A stretch of DNA of 64,000 bases from positions 23,480,339 through 23,544,338 of the forward strand of contig NC_068341.1 of the NCBI RefSeq assembly GCF_014633365.1. The letters are read 5' to 3'. This DNA comes from Diospyros lotus (lineage: Eukaryota; Streptophyta; Magnoliopsida; Ericales; Ebenaceae). The notes under the pieces are model-generated. The model saw nothing but the letters and a program-made list of their open reading frames with translations. It was not told where the DNA came from and made no database searches. This document shows positions 23,141 through 35,790 of this stretch, piece after piece (position 1 is the first letter of the stretch; each line of letters begins with the position of its first letter). The translations under genes were made by a program, and so were the position numbers.

Positions 23141-23479
23141 GTAAAGGTAAAATAGTGGTTGAGGGCGACTCCAGTGGGGCTAGAGCCCAGGATTAAAGGT
23201 ATACAAAGATCTCCTAGACTAGACGATCCATGTTAGTGTTTATGATGAGGGCATGTTGTGAGGAAATTTTATACTGTAAATTTCGTTAGTGCCCTTGTAT
23301 TTCATTTTGTGTAGGCCATGGTGCCAAGATGTTGTAAACCCATATGTTGGCTTCCATTGAATTTATCTAAGGATAATAATATGGTGTTGTATGTTATTGT
23401 TTTATATCATTCTTGTGATGTCCTCCTTTTGGATATCCTATGCTAGCGGGACTATCTGGGAGTGGATCACTACAATAAT

Positions 23480-24231
23480 GAAAATTATCCAATGCCAAAA
23501 TAAGTTTTTAATATCCTTGGTGGCATTTGGAAAAACAAGTTTTTATTGTCAAAATAATCTTTTCAATTTGATATATCAAAATAGACCATATAGCATTTGA
23601 ATCTCAAATTCATGTTTTAATTTTGAAGCCCAGCATGTCAACCATTTTTCTAAAATGATTGATTGTTTTCTATTAAAGTGTCAACTGAATTTCCAAGCAT
23701 GTTAACCATTTTTATATAGGCTCTTAGCTAGCTCTAGTAGACCGCTACTGCATATAATTCGATCGACCATTTTTGTCCATGTTGACCGTTTTTCACTTTA
23801 GTGGCTAGTTTTGCAAGCTCCAGGCACTATAAACGGATAGTTTCAATCAAAGCATTGGAGAAACCTATAAAATTAGCCTATGGATGCACTAGAGAATGTT
23901 AATGGATGAGAATGAATTGATTTGAGCATACAAGAGTTATTCATCTTCTCACAAGTGTGTATGCTTTCATATTTCTCTCAAAAAGGCTATAGATATCATT
24001 TGTAATATTTTCTTTAGCCTTTGTATTTTTATTTGAGAGATTATTGTAACTAAGAGAGCTATCTCTTAGATTCATTATTCATTATAATTTACTATTGTAT
24101 TGCCTAGCTTGTGTGTTAGAGGTCTTGTTGAGTTTTGGTAAAAGGTTTGTATTTCCTAGCAATTTATGCTAGAGGGCCTACTTTGTAAAATAAGAGGTTT
24201 TAGTGGATTTGATATCCTTAGTGGAGAGCTA
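23480..24231 (+). mobile_element. Copia-1 3' LTR, remainder, 3'-truncated
   Basis: It resumes after the ATAAT duplication and matches the Copia-1 5' LTR from about 23890 (AGAGAATGAATT onward). It is cut at about 24231, where the oppositely oriented LTR C begins. It contains a TGTCAACC/TGTTGACCGTTTTT word cluster at 23635-23805. Confidence 0.7.
23635..23805. repeat. TGTCGACCATTTTT-type words in the Copia-1 LTR
   Basis: TGTCAACCATTTTT, TGTTAACCATTTTT, GATCGACCATTTTT and TGTTGACCGTTTTT recur over 170 bp. The same word occurs in the unrelated long LTRs U and V. Confidence 0.6.
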
Positions 24232-24812
24232 AACCTTACAATCACTTTGTTGAATGTGAAATATTAAAGAAAGCTCACAGCAAAGGATATCTCTCAAATG
24301 ATGAGAAATAAAGTTCATGAGAAAGCATATAAGAAGAGTGTAAAGAATAAGAATAGAAAAACTCCACTCTCTTGAAAGTTTATGGTTTTAGAAGATCTTC
24401 ATAAAGCATCACCAGGTAGTGGCTTAGTGTCTCCAGGATATGAGAGGTAAGATCAATCACTCAAATGACCATATTATCAACACAATTTGGCTTCCAAAAA
24501 AGCAACCAGATCTTGTGCATGTTGTGTCCTATTTATAGAAGGTTGGAGTCTTTGAATTTGATCTTTAATAACCTGCACACTCAATAGCTTTTTGATTTGA
24601 TTGATAATAGTTAAATTATTTTATAAATATACATACAAAAATGTTAAGCATTTTTCACAATATAAGTAAACATATTCTTCATTCTATATTAATGAGAAAG
24701 TAATTAGATCGCATTAAATCTATGAAAGGAAGATCAAATGATCACAAACGATCAAAACTATGCTCTATGTAATGGCTAGTAATGACTATATTTTTCAATT
24801 TTAGTGCACAAT

Positions 24813-25998
24813 TATTCGAGCGAAAAATAAGGATACTCGATTGGATTCTGCATTTCCTCAAGAGAATTTGAGAGATAGTCGATTGAGCATAAGTTTTACT
24901 CTAGTGCTCAAATTTCTTAGTCGATTACTATTTAGAACATAGAGACCCATTCTCTATTCAAGCAAATTCATGTGACTAAGCCACACGTATACTCGATTTC
25001 ATAATAATACCATTTGAATATTGAATTGCTCACAATCAATTAGAATATATGCCATAGATGAAGATAATCAATTGACCACTCATGGTACTCAATTGAGTCA
25101 AGTCATTATTTGAGTATTAAATACCTAATAGTTGATTTAACAATGAGATACAGAGACCAATTCTCTGTTCTACATAAGTATTCGACTATGGTATAAGCCT
25201 ACTCGACTAAGAAGCATGATACTCAATTAAGCATAAACCTTAATCAATTATTATTGAAGTTCAAAGACTTGACACATTGCAACCTATTTAATGTTAGTGA
25301 TAGTGCCCTAAATGCTACCTCAATCACACGATATTAGATTAGACACAACTATCGAGTTCTGTGATTTTAATCAGTCTATGACTCTTACTCGGTTGGGATG
25401 TTAGTTAATGAAAGGACTATAGTGAACGAAAATCAAGGAGTCTTAATAGGTTCATATGAAGTTGGACTTTATTGCCATTAGAATCATCTTGAGTCGTGAC
25501 TAGAGGATACACAAGATCTTTCAGAGTACTCTGTGGATTTGGAGAGATCTTAATATGTTAAAGAGCTCGCCCGACGTTAAAGAGTTGATGTGTCCTGATT
25601 GCTACATGGTTGTGAACCTAGAAAGTCACACATATATTGAGTAGTGTAGCAGATTAGTGATGCATTTCTATTAGTGTGTTCCTTGTCGCTAATAGTTAGT
25701 GATGTTGGTTGAATACTCAATTGTTAGGTTCTTTTAATCGATTGAAGACTCAAGTATAGAGCCTTGATATTTTAGCTTGCTTTCTCACTCGATTGGACAA
25801 TATATTAACTCGATTGATATCTTGATTAATGGAATGCATTTTTTAATCACTCAATTTAAGATTTACTAAGAGATATTTGAGAGATACTCGATTGCAGTAA
25901 GCCTGAACATTTTTCTACCCAATTGCTAACATATGGATGCTTGAGTGATGGTTTGAAAGTTGGTCTAATGCTAACTTTCACATTACATTCACTTGATT
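24813..25998. repeat. Cluster of ACTCGATT words in Copia LTR C
   Basis: This is the paralogous counterpart of the clusters in LTRs A and B: ACTCGATT, AGTCGATT, TCGACTA and decayed forms. It is interrupted by the insertion at 25292-25708. Confidence 0.65.
25292..25708. mobile_element. 417-bp insertion of unknown type in LTR C
   Basis: Alignment with LTR A shows an extra segment between AACCTATTTAA and TACTCAATTG. It begins TGTTAGTGATAGTGCCC and ends TTAGTGATGTTGG. It is flanked by TTTAA and TTGAA, a possible 5-bp duplication. GTTAGTGAT occurs at both ends in direct orientation. No coding capacity; possibly a small solo LTR, but the CA end is missing. Confidence 0.5.
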
Positions 25999-27035
25999 AC
26001 TAGTGTGAGCGGAAGATCTACAAAATAATAGGTTAGTGCAATATAATTGAAAAAACAAAATCTAAAAATATACACAAAGTATATGTAACAAACTCCCCGA
26101 CATTCACGATGAATGCATTCAAGGCTCAGATCTGGACTATAGAATCACCACTTAAGGCAACACCAAGAATAAAGCCACCAAGCCTCAACAAAACCCAACC
26201 CCAAACTGCCCAATCACTCCCCTCTCTTTAGGCTGAAAAATAACCTCTTTTGCCAAGAGATTGCTCTACATGAAGTAAAGTCCACAAAGGTACAAGAACC
26301 ATGAAGATAAAACCAGAAGCGGGAATGAATCGATGATAAAAGCTTACCTCTCGAAGGTTGTACATATTGAATATATAGAAAAGGAAATCAATGAGGTGCG
26401 GCCCAAGAATGGAAAGGAGATTATCGCACAAATCAACAAGGAAACAAATCAACAAGGAGATGTCGCATAAAGCGGTAGGGAAAGTCGATAAATGAGGAGG
26501 GGACTTTAGCTCCAACAAAGGGAGAGAGGGAGAGAGAGTCTTGAGTCTCTAAAGAGACAAAAAACATATATATATATATATATATGAGAGAGCTAGGGCA
26601 TCACAACAAATGGGCTCTTCAAACAAATGGGCCACACAACAGAAATGGGCTAGCATAAGATAATGGGCTGGGTGTAAACACCCTCTCCTGGATATCCCAA
26701 CCACCCGTACTACCCGAACAGAAACGCCTACGGAAGGAAAATGAATGAAACATAAGACAAGAACTACCCTGGCATGCATACAAAAGAATTAAAACAGCGA
26801 AAGCGAAGCTATACATATGCATGCATTACGGGTACTCCACTAACATAGATAAATAAATATAGACTCCTGTGCCGACATACACGAGACACAAGGAATGACC
26901 TGACACAGTCAGGAATAATAGAGGAAGTCCTTCTCAAACATCAGAGTTGACGGGGACTGACGGAACTGCCTGTACACCATACTGACTCTGTCGCTAGATG
27001 CTATCTCCCTTGCCCTTGACCCACGCTGCCACTAC

Positions 27036-27077
27036 CTGGAATGATGGAAGGCAAAGTGAGTCGAGAGATTCAACAAG
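27036..27077 (-). promoter_or_regulatory. Hairpin plus splice-acceptor-like site, LTR I3
   Basis: The minus strand reads CTTGTTGAATCTCTCGACTC, then pyrimidine-rich sequence with CATCATTCCAG|GTAGTG. It lies 363 bp from the LTR end. Confidence 0.55.
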
Positions 27078-28773
27078 CATAAAGAAAGGAAGATAGTAGG
27101 CTGAACATATCCAATAAACTCTCCCCGGAACATCAACCCCTAAGTACACAAAAGCCATGAGATGCCCAACACAGTATAACCGCATAAATAAAAGCACGTA
27201 TTAGTCTTTGGGGCCCACACAAGACACACGACACCTAAGTCCCATACTAACCTGTCGCTGCCCTAAAAGGCAACATAAATCTCCAACAAACTTGTGCGCA
27301 CTGTCTTGCATCGGTGCTCCTGTCACCCAAATGCTCGCGTCGGTCCTCTCGACACCCGAGCTATAGAATAGCTGAGCCATAGGCTCCCTCAGAACGATCC
27401 TCCCGTCCGAGATCTGTGAACTATCGATAACCATGCAATACACATAAAAATGCAATAGCGTAGTGAGCATCAACGTGATACACTGACGCCTATACATCCA
27501 GGCATTAGGTCATGCTCCGCCCATATAGTAAACCACACGCTGTGCATATGCTCATGCCAGATGCAATCTAACCATGTTAGAATGTCTGTGTCCAAGCATA
27601 CTCAACAAATGAATACCCCAACATGCATCCCATACCCATGTGCATATCAAACCATGAACGATAATACAACATAACGAATCATGCAGTAAATCACATAATG
27701 GTAGAGCTAATCAGCGGTGTCTAGCACTGGTCAACAGTCAGTGACTAGGAGTGTCCGCCCGACGGTCCACTTTAGGGTCATACAATAGTCTACTTCAACG
27801 TCACCAAACAGCTGACCCCTGCCCCATTACTCAATAGCTCTAGCCTACTCATAACCAAGAGTTCCATAAATAAACCCGCACATTTAGGAATCTAGTCCCC
27901 AAGTTGGGTTTAACATCATTCCCAAGAGGAGTGGGGGCAGTACAAACCCCCGTAGGCTCACAACAAATAAAGTTCTAGAAATCTCGGATTTAATTTAGAT
28001 CATTCCAAATGAATAATAACTCAATAAATAATGCTAGGAGCCAATTTGGAGTAAGGGAGGGGGTAAAATTCAAGAAACAATGGGGACTTACACGAAGATT
28101 GTAGGGTTTATAGAGGGGGTTTAGAGCTTGCCTTTACACGACTGTTTCTTACCTTTCTTGCACTCCCACTGCAAAGTAAAATGTTTCCTAGCAATTAATG
28201 AAATCATAGCTGACATTAAGCAAATTTAACAGTGTAATATAAATAATTTAGCCGTATAAAATTCTTAAACATATAACGCTTCTAATACTTTTACCCATGT
28301 AGACACATCTCAAATAAAACCCCAACGAGTTTCATATTTAATTTAAATTAAATCACGCTAATAAAATCCTCGATTCGTATAATTACTACGCGAAATCGAA
28401 ACGAATTAAGGAAAGGGGAGAGGTTCACAAAATGGAAAGAGATCGCAAGGGTAGAGGGGAGCTTGCCTCGTTTAAGCTGATTATTGCATTTTAATGCTTG
28501 AACGCCACTGAATTAATACACGCTGCAAATTAACATAAATGCCTAAAATTAACAAAATCAGACTCAAAATGAAATTCCAACCGTACATAATGATTAATAC
28601 ATAATTTTTTACTTACCTGGTTAATTAAATCGCTATTAAACCACATTTAATCTTCAGTTTTTTTCCCAAATTACTCATTTCTGCTCGATCTTCTTCTCCT
28701 CTAAATTGCTCTCTGTTTGCTGGTTCAAAAATGGCCGAAATTGGCCTTTAAATTGCCTAAAAAGAAGGGCTGG

Positions 28774-31262
28774 TGTAACACCCCACTTCTCTGGAGCGTT
28801 ACATAACGTAAGATTCCGAGGATATTTTTTTTTCCAAATAAAACGGAAAACCCAACATAAAATCGTTCCCCGAAGATCCCATTACACCTTCTCAGTATAT
28901 CAATTATGAACCATCAATTAACTAAGACAGGTTCACCAACTCAAATATGGAAGTTAGATCGAAACCTTAACAGGTCATAACCAAAACCACTTTATTTATA
29001 ATATAAAGTTGAACCAACGTTTACATGACGTTCTCAAAATAAACAACATAACTGAAGGACATAATATAAAACATCCTCTAATCGCCGTCACTCCTCGGCA
29101 ATTCCCTTTCCCTTCGCACTGCTGCCTTCACCTGGAACGTTTGAATATTACAGGGACATAGTCCAAATTAGATGATGAATCATCTAAGTGAGAGTTCAAA
29201 ACACATTTTTTATGAATGAATGCAAGACATGAAATAAACCAATACACCCGGTAAGCCCTAGCCCAAGAGAATCCCACGTGCTTAACCCTACCATGGGAAA
29301 AGAGCAATCGCTCTAAAAGTTATGCCACCATACCGGCTACACTATCCAGATAACATCTTAGGTTGACATCCCACATGAATAACACAGTATCGACCACCTA
29401 GTCGTCCTAGTGCAACTTTCCTGACCAAACGGTCTGGCACGGAAATCAAGGCGACTATCCTAGCACGCATACCAGCATTAGATACCCCTATTATTTCGTC
29501 ACGCCTTTGGAGAATTATGGCTACACTATGTAGACAACATCCGAGGCTGACATTCCATACGTACACACAAAACTCAAGATAATGCCACATTTCACAATTC
29601 AATGCATCATATAAACAACAGTTTTATAAAATGCAATGCATAATTTCAAAACATTTAGGGACGAACCTCCCTCATAAACCAACCGTCACCGGTTACCATT
29701 TCAATGCACAAAACCATTTTGCATGAAATCCACAACACATTTAGGTAACACAAATATTAAATTTTAGGGTAAACTACTCACAGCTTAAAACCAAGTTTTC
29801 CAGGTAGAACACTTACCTCGACGTATTCGGATCGTCTCGATCCTCGTGCACAACCTTATTTTGCATGCTAAATCACAAACACTTGAATTTATTTTCAACC
29901 TCAAGCCAAAATATTCCCTAAACACCATATTTAATTAAGGAAGCATCAAAATCCGTTTTCCTCAATTTTTCCATAATTTCCTCTATTTTCTACCATTTTT
30001 CAAATCAATAATTCCAAAATAATTATTTCCTCAACCATTTTCCCAAATATTTCAAAATGATAAATCCTCAAATAATTAAATAAAAATTCTGGAATTAAAA
30101 TTATCGAAATGCGCTTATCCACACGCCTTCACGCGCTCAACGCGTGAGTGAGAGTGGTATGTGGCGCGTGCAGCTCACGCGCCACTGTCTTCTCCAAAAA
30201 TCCGACCGACGACGGATGCTCCGATGACCCCGAGAGTGATACTCCCTTGAAGCCCACTTAAATTCGATCACAATGGTGCAATTTTTCGGCCGAAACAACA
30301 CCAACAAGGCCTCCAAAAGTTGATTTACAGGCAGCCCTAGGCGGTCTACCTCCCACTCATGGCCAAGCTTCGAATGGCCTTTAAACGTACACCAAAATGC
30401 CTCAAAATGCTCCCAAAATGATCCTTGATGCCTCGAGACCAAAAGCCCTCTATCCCTTGCCTTCGATTCTCACCAAAACGTGAGTTATTTGATGTAAAAA
30501 ACTCGAAACTCTTGGCTCCTATTTATACTAAAATTTCAATCACCTCACGACCAAAGCTTGGTCCCCAAGCTTCATACAGCTGGATACGACCTCCCCCAAG
30601 CCACCCTCGGCCGTTCCATCGCCAAAAACAGTGGCCATGTGCGTGGCAGTGCAGCGACCATCTTCTCCCTTCGCGTTCACATTGCAATTTTTGGTTAAAT
30701 TACATTTTCACCCCTTGACTTCTTCAGATGCCATTTTTGCCTTTACCATGATACCCCTGATCTTTCCAACACCATCACTAAGGCCCACAAGTTTAGTACT
30801 TCTCATTTCACCCTTGAAACTTCCAAAAAATTACCATTTTGACCTTCCTTGGGCAAAATTAAAAAATTACACTTAGGCCCAGCTGGTCGTTTTGACCTTA
30901 AATCCATTCGTTTTAACCCGAAATCACTTAAGGATTGTTCTATACATAAAATCTAAGTCCTCAAGACACTCCGTTGACATTTTGAACGTCTCCTACGTCG
31001 ATTCGATTTTCTCAGCCCGGTCGACAGCTGTACCGAAAACTGTTTCCAATCCAATTTCTTTTACCACTAAAAATCATAATTCGAATCACTCGTCGATACT
31101 ATACCATTTTCCTTGGCTATCTAGAGTCTGGGGTAATCCCTTCATCTAATTCGGTCGCCTGAAGCTGCGTTAGTGTACCTTATAGTCTCATTTTTTTTAA
31201 AATTTCATTTATGCCCTTCATTAAATAACATTTATAACTTCAAGATATTCCGGGGTGTTACA
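28774..31262 (-). mobile_element. Solo LTR I2 inside I3
   Basis: On the minus strand it runs from TGTAACACCCCGGAATATC (31262) to GAAGTGGGGTGTTACA (28774), 2489 bp. The flanks are GCTGG (28769-28773) and GCTAG (31263-31267). It is related to the split remnant Y (47035-58905). At 29816 it has a GAG|GTAAGTGTTCT donor-like site in place of AGGCAAGTTCT. The acceptor-like CCAG|GTGAAG at 29132 is preceded on the minus strand by a different inverted repeat (GATGATTCATCATC). Confidence 0.8.
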
Positions 31263-32220
31263 GCTAGGGCGCGGCCACATGGCCCAGCCAGCAACCGCGC
31301 ACGCTAGCACCGCCTTAGGGCTAAAATGACGTCGTTTTCGGCCCTCCCTTGGTAGATTAAAATTGGCAAAAACACCCAGCCTTGCACGTGCCCACACGGA
31401 TTCGATCTCGTATCCAGCCGCACACCGCTCTCGTGCGCGACCGCTCGCGCCACACATGCTTTCAACGTATATACGCCTTCAATTAAATTTAAAGTGACTT
31501 CTAGTCACTTTCTAGCTTTTATACCAGCACCCACAGTCTTCCATTAATTACACACGCGCCCCCTTAATAATTTCTGTTACACCCGAACTTCCATAAATTG
31601 ACACTTGCACCCCACGTCCAATTTTTCTCTTATTACACTTACACCCCAAATTTCCAGAAATTCCACTAAATTAATTTATTTTACTATTTTCATAAATACT
31701 CCCAAATAATTTAATTAATTACCCTTAATTTCCTATTTTCTGAAAACATCATAAACTATTATTTTTCCCTTAAATCTCCAAATACCCAATAATAACCTCA
31801 ACACTGATATTAATAATTATTATTTATCTCCAATTTTTGAGGTGTTACACGGGGCTTCTCTATCTCTTGAGCAAATAAGCTTAGCCCCATTTCTCCTCCA
31901 AAGAGATAATAAATGGGCTTGTGGCTAAACTTCTAATTTGGGCTGCTAGTAAGTGGTGATATGGGTTATACTTCAATCATGGGCTGAAACCTATGAAGAT
32001 CATACCCGCCTAAAACATCATTACCACCTTGAGCCTTATTCAAAAACACAACCTAACAACTAGAAACATTTACTCGAGTAGAATACACATATACTTGATT
32101 TAATATGTGGCATCACTCTAATATTGATTTGATATTAAATAAAGTTTATTAATTAAAATTTTGTTTTATTATTTTATTACCAACATCATCATCAAAACAT
32201 ATGAAAACATTAACTAAACA

Positions 32221-32579
32221 ATAATCCTTTAACTTTATAAGTTAGACTATTAACATCACCTTAATTTGACGTCCAGCGCGATAATCAATGAAACGTGTCC
32301 ATTTATCTTGAGCATTGCAATATTGACCTCTCAACCAATAGGGGGATCATAGATTATGGTACAGTTTACACCTATTATCCTTCCATTTTTCCCCAACATT
32401 TTTCAGAATAAAGGTCTTAATAGGTCTCTCATTAACATTAAAATTTTCTTTTGAAAAATAATAGTATTAGTTAGAACAATATATTCAAAAAATGTATTAA
32501 AATGAACAATATTAGTTAATTACCATAATTTTGTCTTTGTAAACTTCAACTTTTAAGTCTTTGGAAATTTATGAGAATT
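32221..32579. other. Unassigned sequence right of LTR C
   Basis: No open frame and no clear repeat end. A minus-strand stretch near 32270-32350 has a short coding look, but I could not assign it. Confidence 0.3.
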
Positions 32580-33020
32580 TTCATAACTGATGTGCTCAAG
32601 AAAGTGGGCCTAAGCACAGACAGGCCCAAAAAGAAGAAACCTAAAGAGAGAAACCCCAGAGACCTTCTTGACAGAGAAATCCCTGGGAGACTTTCTTGGG
32701 GCCCCTTCTTTAGTCCCAAAGATACAATCTCCTCCAAATAATGACTTGTCAAGAATGCATCAACTTACCTTTAAGAATTTTGCTTAGAGTTCAGGAACAA
32801 ATATTCTTGAAAGACGTAGATTTTCCTCTACTTGTTAGTCTTAACTTTTATAAATAGGGAGTCATCCATTCGATTGAGGTACGCAATAACTCTTATACAA
32901 GTTATCTAAATATGTTTTTAATTTTTAGGTGAGACTGACTTAAGTATCAAAGGTCCTGTGTAGGAAACAACCCAAGCCCCTAACTGTCTCATGTTTTACA
33001 GGTCTCTCGAAAACTAAAGG
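32580..33020 (+). mobile_element. Tat-like (Ty3/gypsy) LTR fragment
   Basis: It contains TTTATAAATAGGGAGTC (TATA box at about 32850-32857) followed by GGTACGCAATAACTCTTATAC, ACTGACTTAAGTATCAAAGG and CCTGTGTAGGAAACAACCCA. This order (TATA, short leader, GACTTGAGCGTCGGAGTG-like block) is that of the promoter and R/U5 of plant Tat-type LTRs. The ends are not defined and no primer-binding site follows, so it is a fragment. Confidence 0.5.
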
Positions 33021-33449
33021 TTTAAGATGAATACTCTCCCGCAACTATAAATTTATTGTTGTATTTCAACAATAATAATAACTAGTTGACAATGCAACAA
33101 AATCGAATGCTAACTCCCTTAGAATCCTTCCAAAGAGGTCGATTGCATTTTCTATTAGCTAGAAGGATTCGTTAAACTCTAAAATATATGCCTTGTGGGG
33201 GGCCTCGTCACTAGGTCCCATGATTTTCGACAGAAGAGGTAAATCTAAGTCTAATCCTTAGTGGCTGCATAGGGAGTGGATTAGAACCTGGGAATTCAGG
33301 CCATACACCACTCCTTGCTGACCACTGGGGCAACCCTAGGGGACAACACCCAAACATCCTTAACCTTTATAGATGTGGTTTAAGTGAAAAGTACCATAAA
33401 ACTTGGACAAATTCGTCACATTTCTTTGATTACTTGGTTTCCATATGGA
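33021..33449. other. Unassigned decayed sequence left of LTR S
   Basis: No gene. It includes a GC-richer piece (33195-33340, CTGGGAATTCAGGCCATACA) that looks repeat-derived but was not identified. Confidence 0.35.
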
Positions 33450-33794
33450 TGTAAGGGCCCACTCTCGAATATTCCCGCTAGCATAGGATATTCAAAAAGA
33501 GGTCATCACAAAGATGATATAGAACAAACTATAATAAAAATAACAACACATTTCATTACTGGCAGCGGAAACTAAATTAAGATTCAGTTACATTTCCAAT
33601 ATCTCATTAGACTAGGCTCAAAGGCCATACAAAATAAATAAGAGGCTCTAGTGACTTAACAAAATAAAATCATTTCATTTCCAACCTCACTGAAATGCTA
33701 CTAAGGATCTTCAAGTTAGGACGTGTCTCTGTACACCACTATCCTTGGGTTGTAGTCCCATTGGACTCGCCCCTCAATAACAGTCTTTCCTTTA

Positions 33795-33840
33795 CCTGGA
33801 AAGGCAAATAAGATCAAGTAAGTCGCAAGACTCAGCAAGT
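33795..33840 (-). promoter_or_regulatory. Hairpin plus splice-acceptor-like site, LTR S
   Basis: The minus strand reads CTTGCTGAGTCTTGCGACTT, then pyrimidine-rich sequence and CCTTTCCAG|GTAAAGG. It lies 346 bp from the LTR end. Confidence 0.6.
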
Positions 33841-34484
33841 TTGAGAAACAATAAATAATGAATAGGATCCAAGAATATGATGCCACTAAGAAGAGTAATC
33901 AAGGACTCCGCAGTTATGTATAAGATTCATAATTTATCAATTTATCAATTCAAATTTAAATACATCATGCCACCATGTACCACTATGAAAATATGCATAA
34001 ATTTCAATGTCAGTATCAAATCTCGCAGGCTCTCAAGCTATCAATCAACACATGCAAAAGTGTATCATTTCAATGTCAGTATCAAATCTCACAGGCTCTC
34101 AAGCCATCAACCAACACATGCAAAAGTGCATCATTTTAATAGAATCTCATAAATAAATATGGAGCCAACCTGCTAGGCTATGACCACCTCGTCCCGCACC
34201 AGGTGCTCTAGGGTACCATTTTCCCGCTACACAAAATAGTAAATGCGCAAAATATATATATATATATATATATATTCTTACTTCAATGCATTACCACATT
34301 CAAGATGTAAATTATAACTCAGACATAAATTTGGAATATGTTATTTAAGGTTAAATCTCGATTCACCATTTGAGGAATATTATAGACTTAATATGTTATT
34401 TTTCCCATTATATAACCCTTTAAATTCATTAAATAATTATGCTAAATTGACATTGATGTGTATTTTTGGAAAAATTAAACAGGG

Positions 34485-35790
34485 GCATTCGAATGGTGTA
34501 TAAGCATATATGAGGGTGATTCGGATCATTCCATAGGCGATTCGAATCAACTATATATTTGTATATATAAGGGATGATTCGAATGGTGATTTGAATACAT
34601 ATTATAGCATTTGAATGGGGCATGCATAGGTATAGGTTATTCAAATGGAAGGGGCATGATTCGAATGGTATACATATATATTTGGGGGGGCTTATTCGAA
34701 TGGAAGGGCATGATTCGAATGGCATATGAATGTATATATAGGATGATTCACAACAGAAAATTTCTGATTGTTGTCCAAGATTGACGGGTCCATTATGGAC
34801 TCAATACAAGGCCAAATAATGATGACACTATATCAAAACGAATCCTAGGATGTCTAGTTTACATCCCAACAAACGGATCTCAATTCGGAGATGGGAACAG
34901 AAAGTTATAGGCCAAAGAACACCAGGAGATCAGACTACATGCAAACAGTAAGTTACGAATTTCTTGGCAGAATTAAATCAGGTTGTTACGGGCTCAAAAT
35001 GTGACAAAATCATTCGAATAATACATCAAATCGAAGCCTATGAAGTCTAGTTTTCAACGCATCAAACGTAATTTAAATTAGATATCATCACAAGGAGATA
35101 TACCTAAAAGAATGAAGTATAGTCAAATTCGCTACAATAAATCATGAATTTAAGAAGCACATTCGGATGATATATGAGAGTGATTCGAATCAGTGAGAGC
35201 CCATTCAAATGAGGCATATGCATATCTGGTGAGTATGATTCATATGGGGGGTGAGTGATTCGAATTGGGGGTGAGTGATTCAAATTGGGGAGTTAGTGAT
35301 CCGGATTGGCTGAGTTTCCAATGTGCAGTTATCCTATTGAAATTTGATTTTAACCATTATGAAACTTGAATCTCTCAAAACTCAAAACATAAAAGTTGTA
35401 GATATTTCTATTTTCGTTCTATAGCATCTTAAATCACCTTGATTGGAGCTCAGATGAGAGAGTTATGCCAAAAATTCAAAATGATGCCAATTATGTCTAG
35501 AATATGCGTTTTTATGTGTGTATATTTATATATGATTCAAATGGAACATGGGGCAATTCGAATGGGGCTATATGTATATATGCATAAAGGTTATGGGGTA
35601 TCCAAATAATGGATTATTCGAATCACTGGAGGGCTATTCGAATCAGGAGAGAGGGTTGTACGAATCATGGCAGCGATTAAGATGGAGAGGACACCCATTC
35701 AAATAGGCTCCCAAGCCTATTCGAATGGCCTTAGTTACACAACAAGAGAAGGAGCTCCCATTCGAATGGCTGGGAGCTCCAATCGAATGG
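34485..35790. repeat. Cluster of CATTCGAATG words in LTR S
   Basis: More than 25 copies of ATTCGAAT or one-step variants occur in two blocks, separated by non-cluster sequence at 34750-35155. At the equivalent place LTR Q carries ATCCGGAT-type words. Confidence 0.75.

Larger units (their letters stand above)
17992..23474 (+). mobile_element. Solo LTR P, copy 2, interrupted by LTR R
   Basis: From TGTAACGACCTG to GGATCACTACA, with ATAAT on both sides (17987-17991 and 23475-23479), a perfect TSD. Without R it is about 2.58 kb. It has a TATAAATGG near 18476, a decayed donor-like AG|ACAAGTTCTTC near 18774 and an acceptor-like site at 23140. The end GGATATCCTATGCTAGCGGG is shared with Q and S. Confidence 0.8.
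26673..31849 (-). mobile_element. Solo LTR I3 (long-LTR family) inside I1
   Basis: On the minus strand it runs from TGTAACACCTC (31849) to GGGTGTTTACA (26673). The flanks are CTGGG (26668-26672) and CGGGG (31850-31854), a 5-bp TSD with one change. Without I2 it is about 2.68 kb. Donor-like AG|GCAAG sites lie at 28131 and 28466, a consensus CCAG|GTAAGT at about 28617 and an acceptor-like site at 27036. No internal domain. Confidence 0.75.
26004..32058 (-). mobile_element. Solo LTR I1 (Copia-like) inside LTR C
   Basis: Ends TGTGAGCGG...CCTAACA with a perfect ACTAG duplication (25999-26003 and 32059-32063). Its own sequence is about 0.87 kb (26004-26672 and 31855-32058). On the minus strand it starts TGTTAGGTTGTG and ends CCGCTCACA. 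A (TA)n run lies at 26571-26584. The rest is nested insertions. No internal domain. Confidence 0.8.
24232..32220 (-). mobile_element. Copia LTR C (minus strand), host of a four-level nest
   Basis: On the minus strand it starts TGTTTAGTTAATG at 32220 and parallels LTR A through CCTTACAATCACTTTG near 24234, where it is truncated against Copia-1. Its own sequence is 24232-25998 and 32064-32220. It has no polypurine tract beside it. It preserves the empty Cassandra site (24285-24289). Confidence 0.75.

Noticed and set aside
26228..27497. Several minus-strand open frames of 67-98 codons
   Set aside because: They lie in LTR I1 and LTR I3 and cross the insertion boundary and splice-like sites; no homology recognised.
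30137..30442. 101-codon minus-strand open frame in LTR I2
   Set aside because: No domain; it sits in a GC-richer part of the LTR near the putative first exon and is not shared with LTR Y as a frame.
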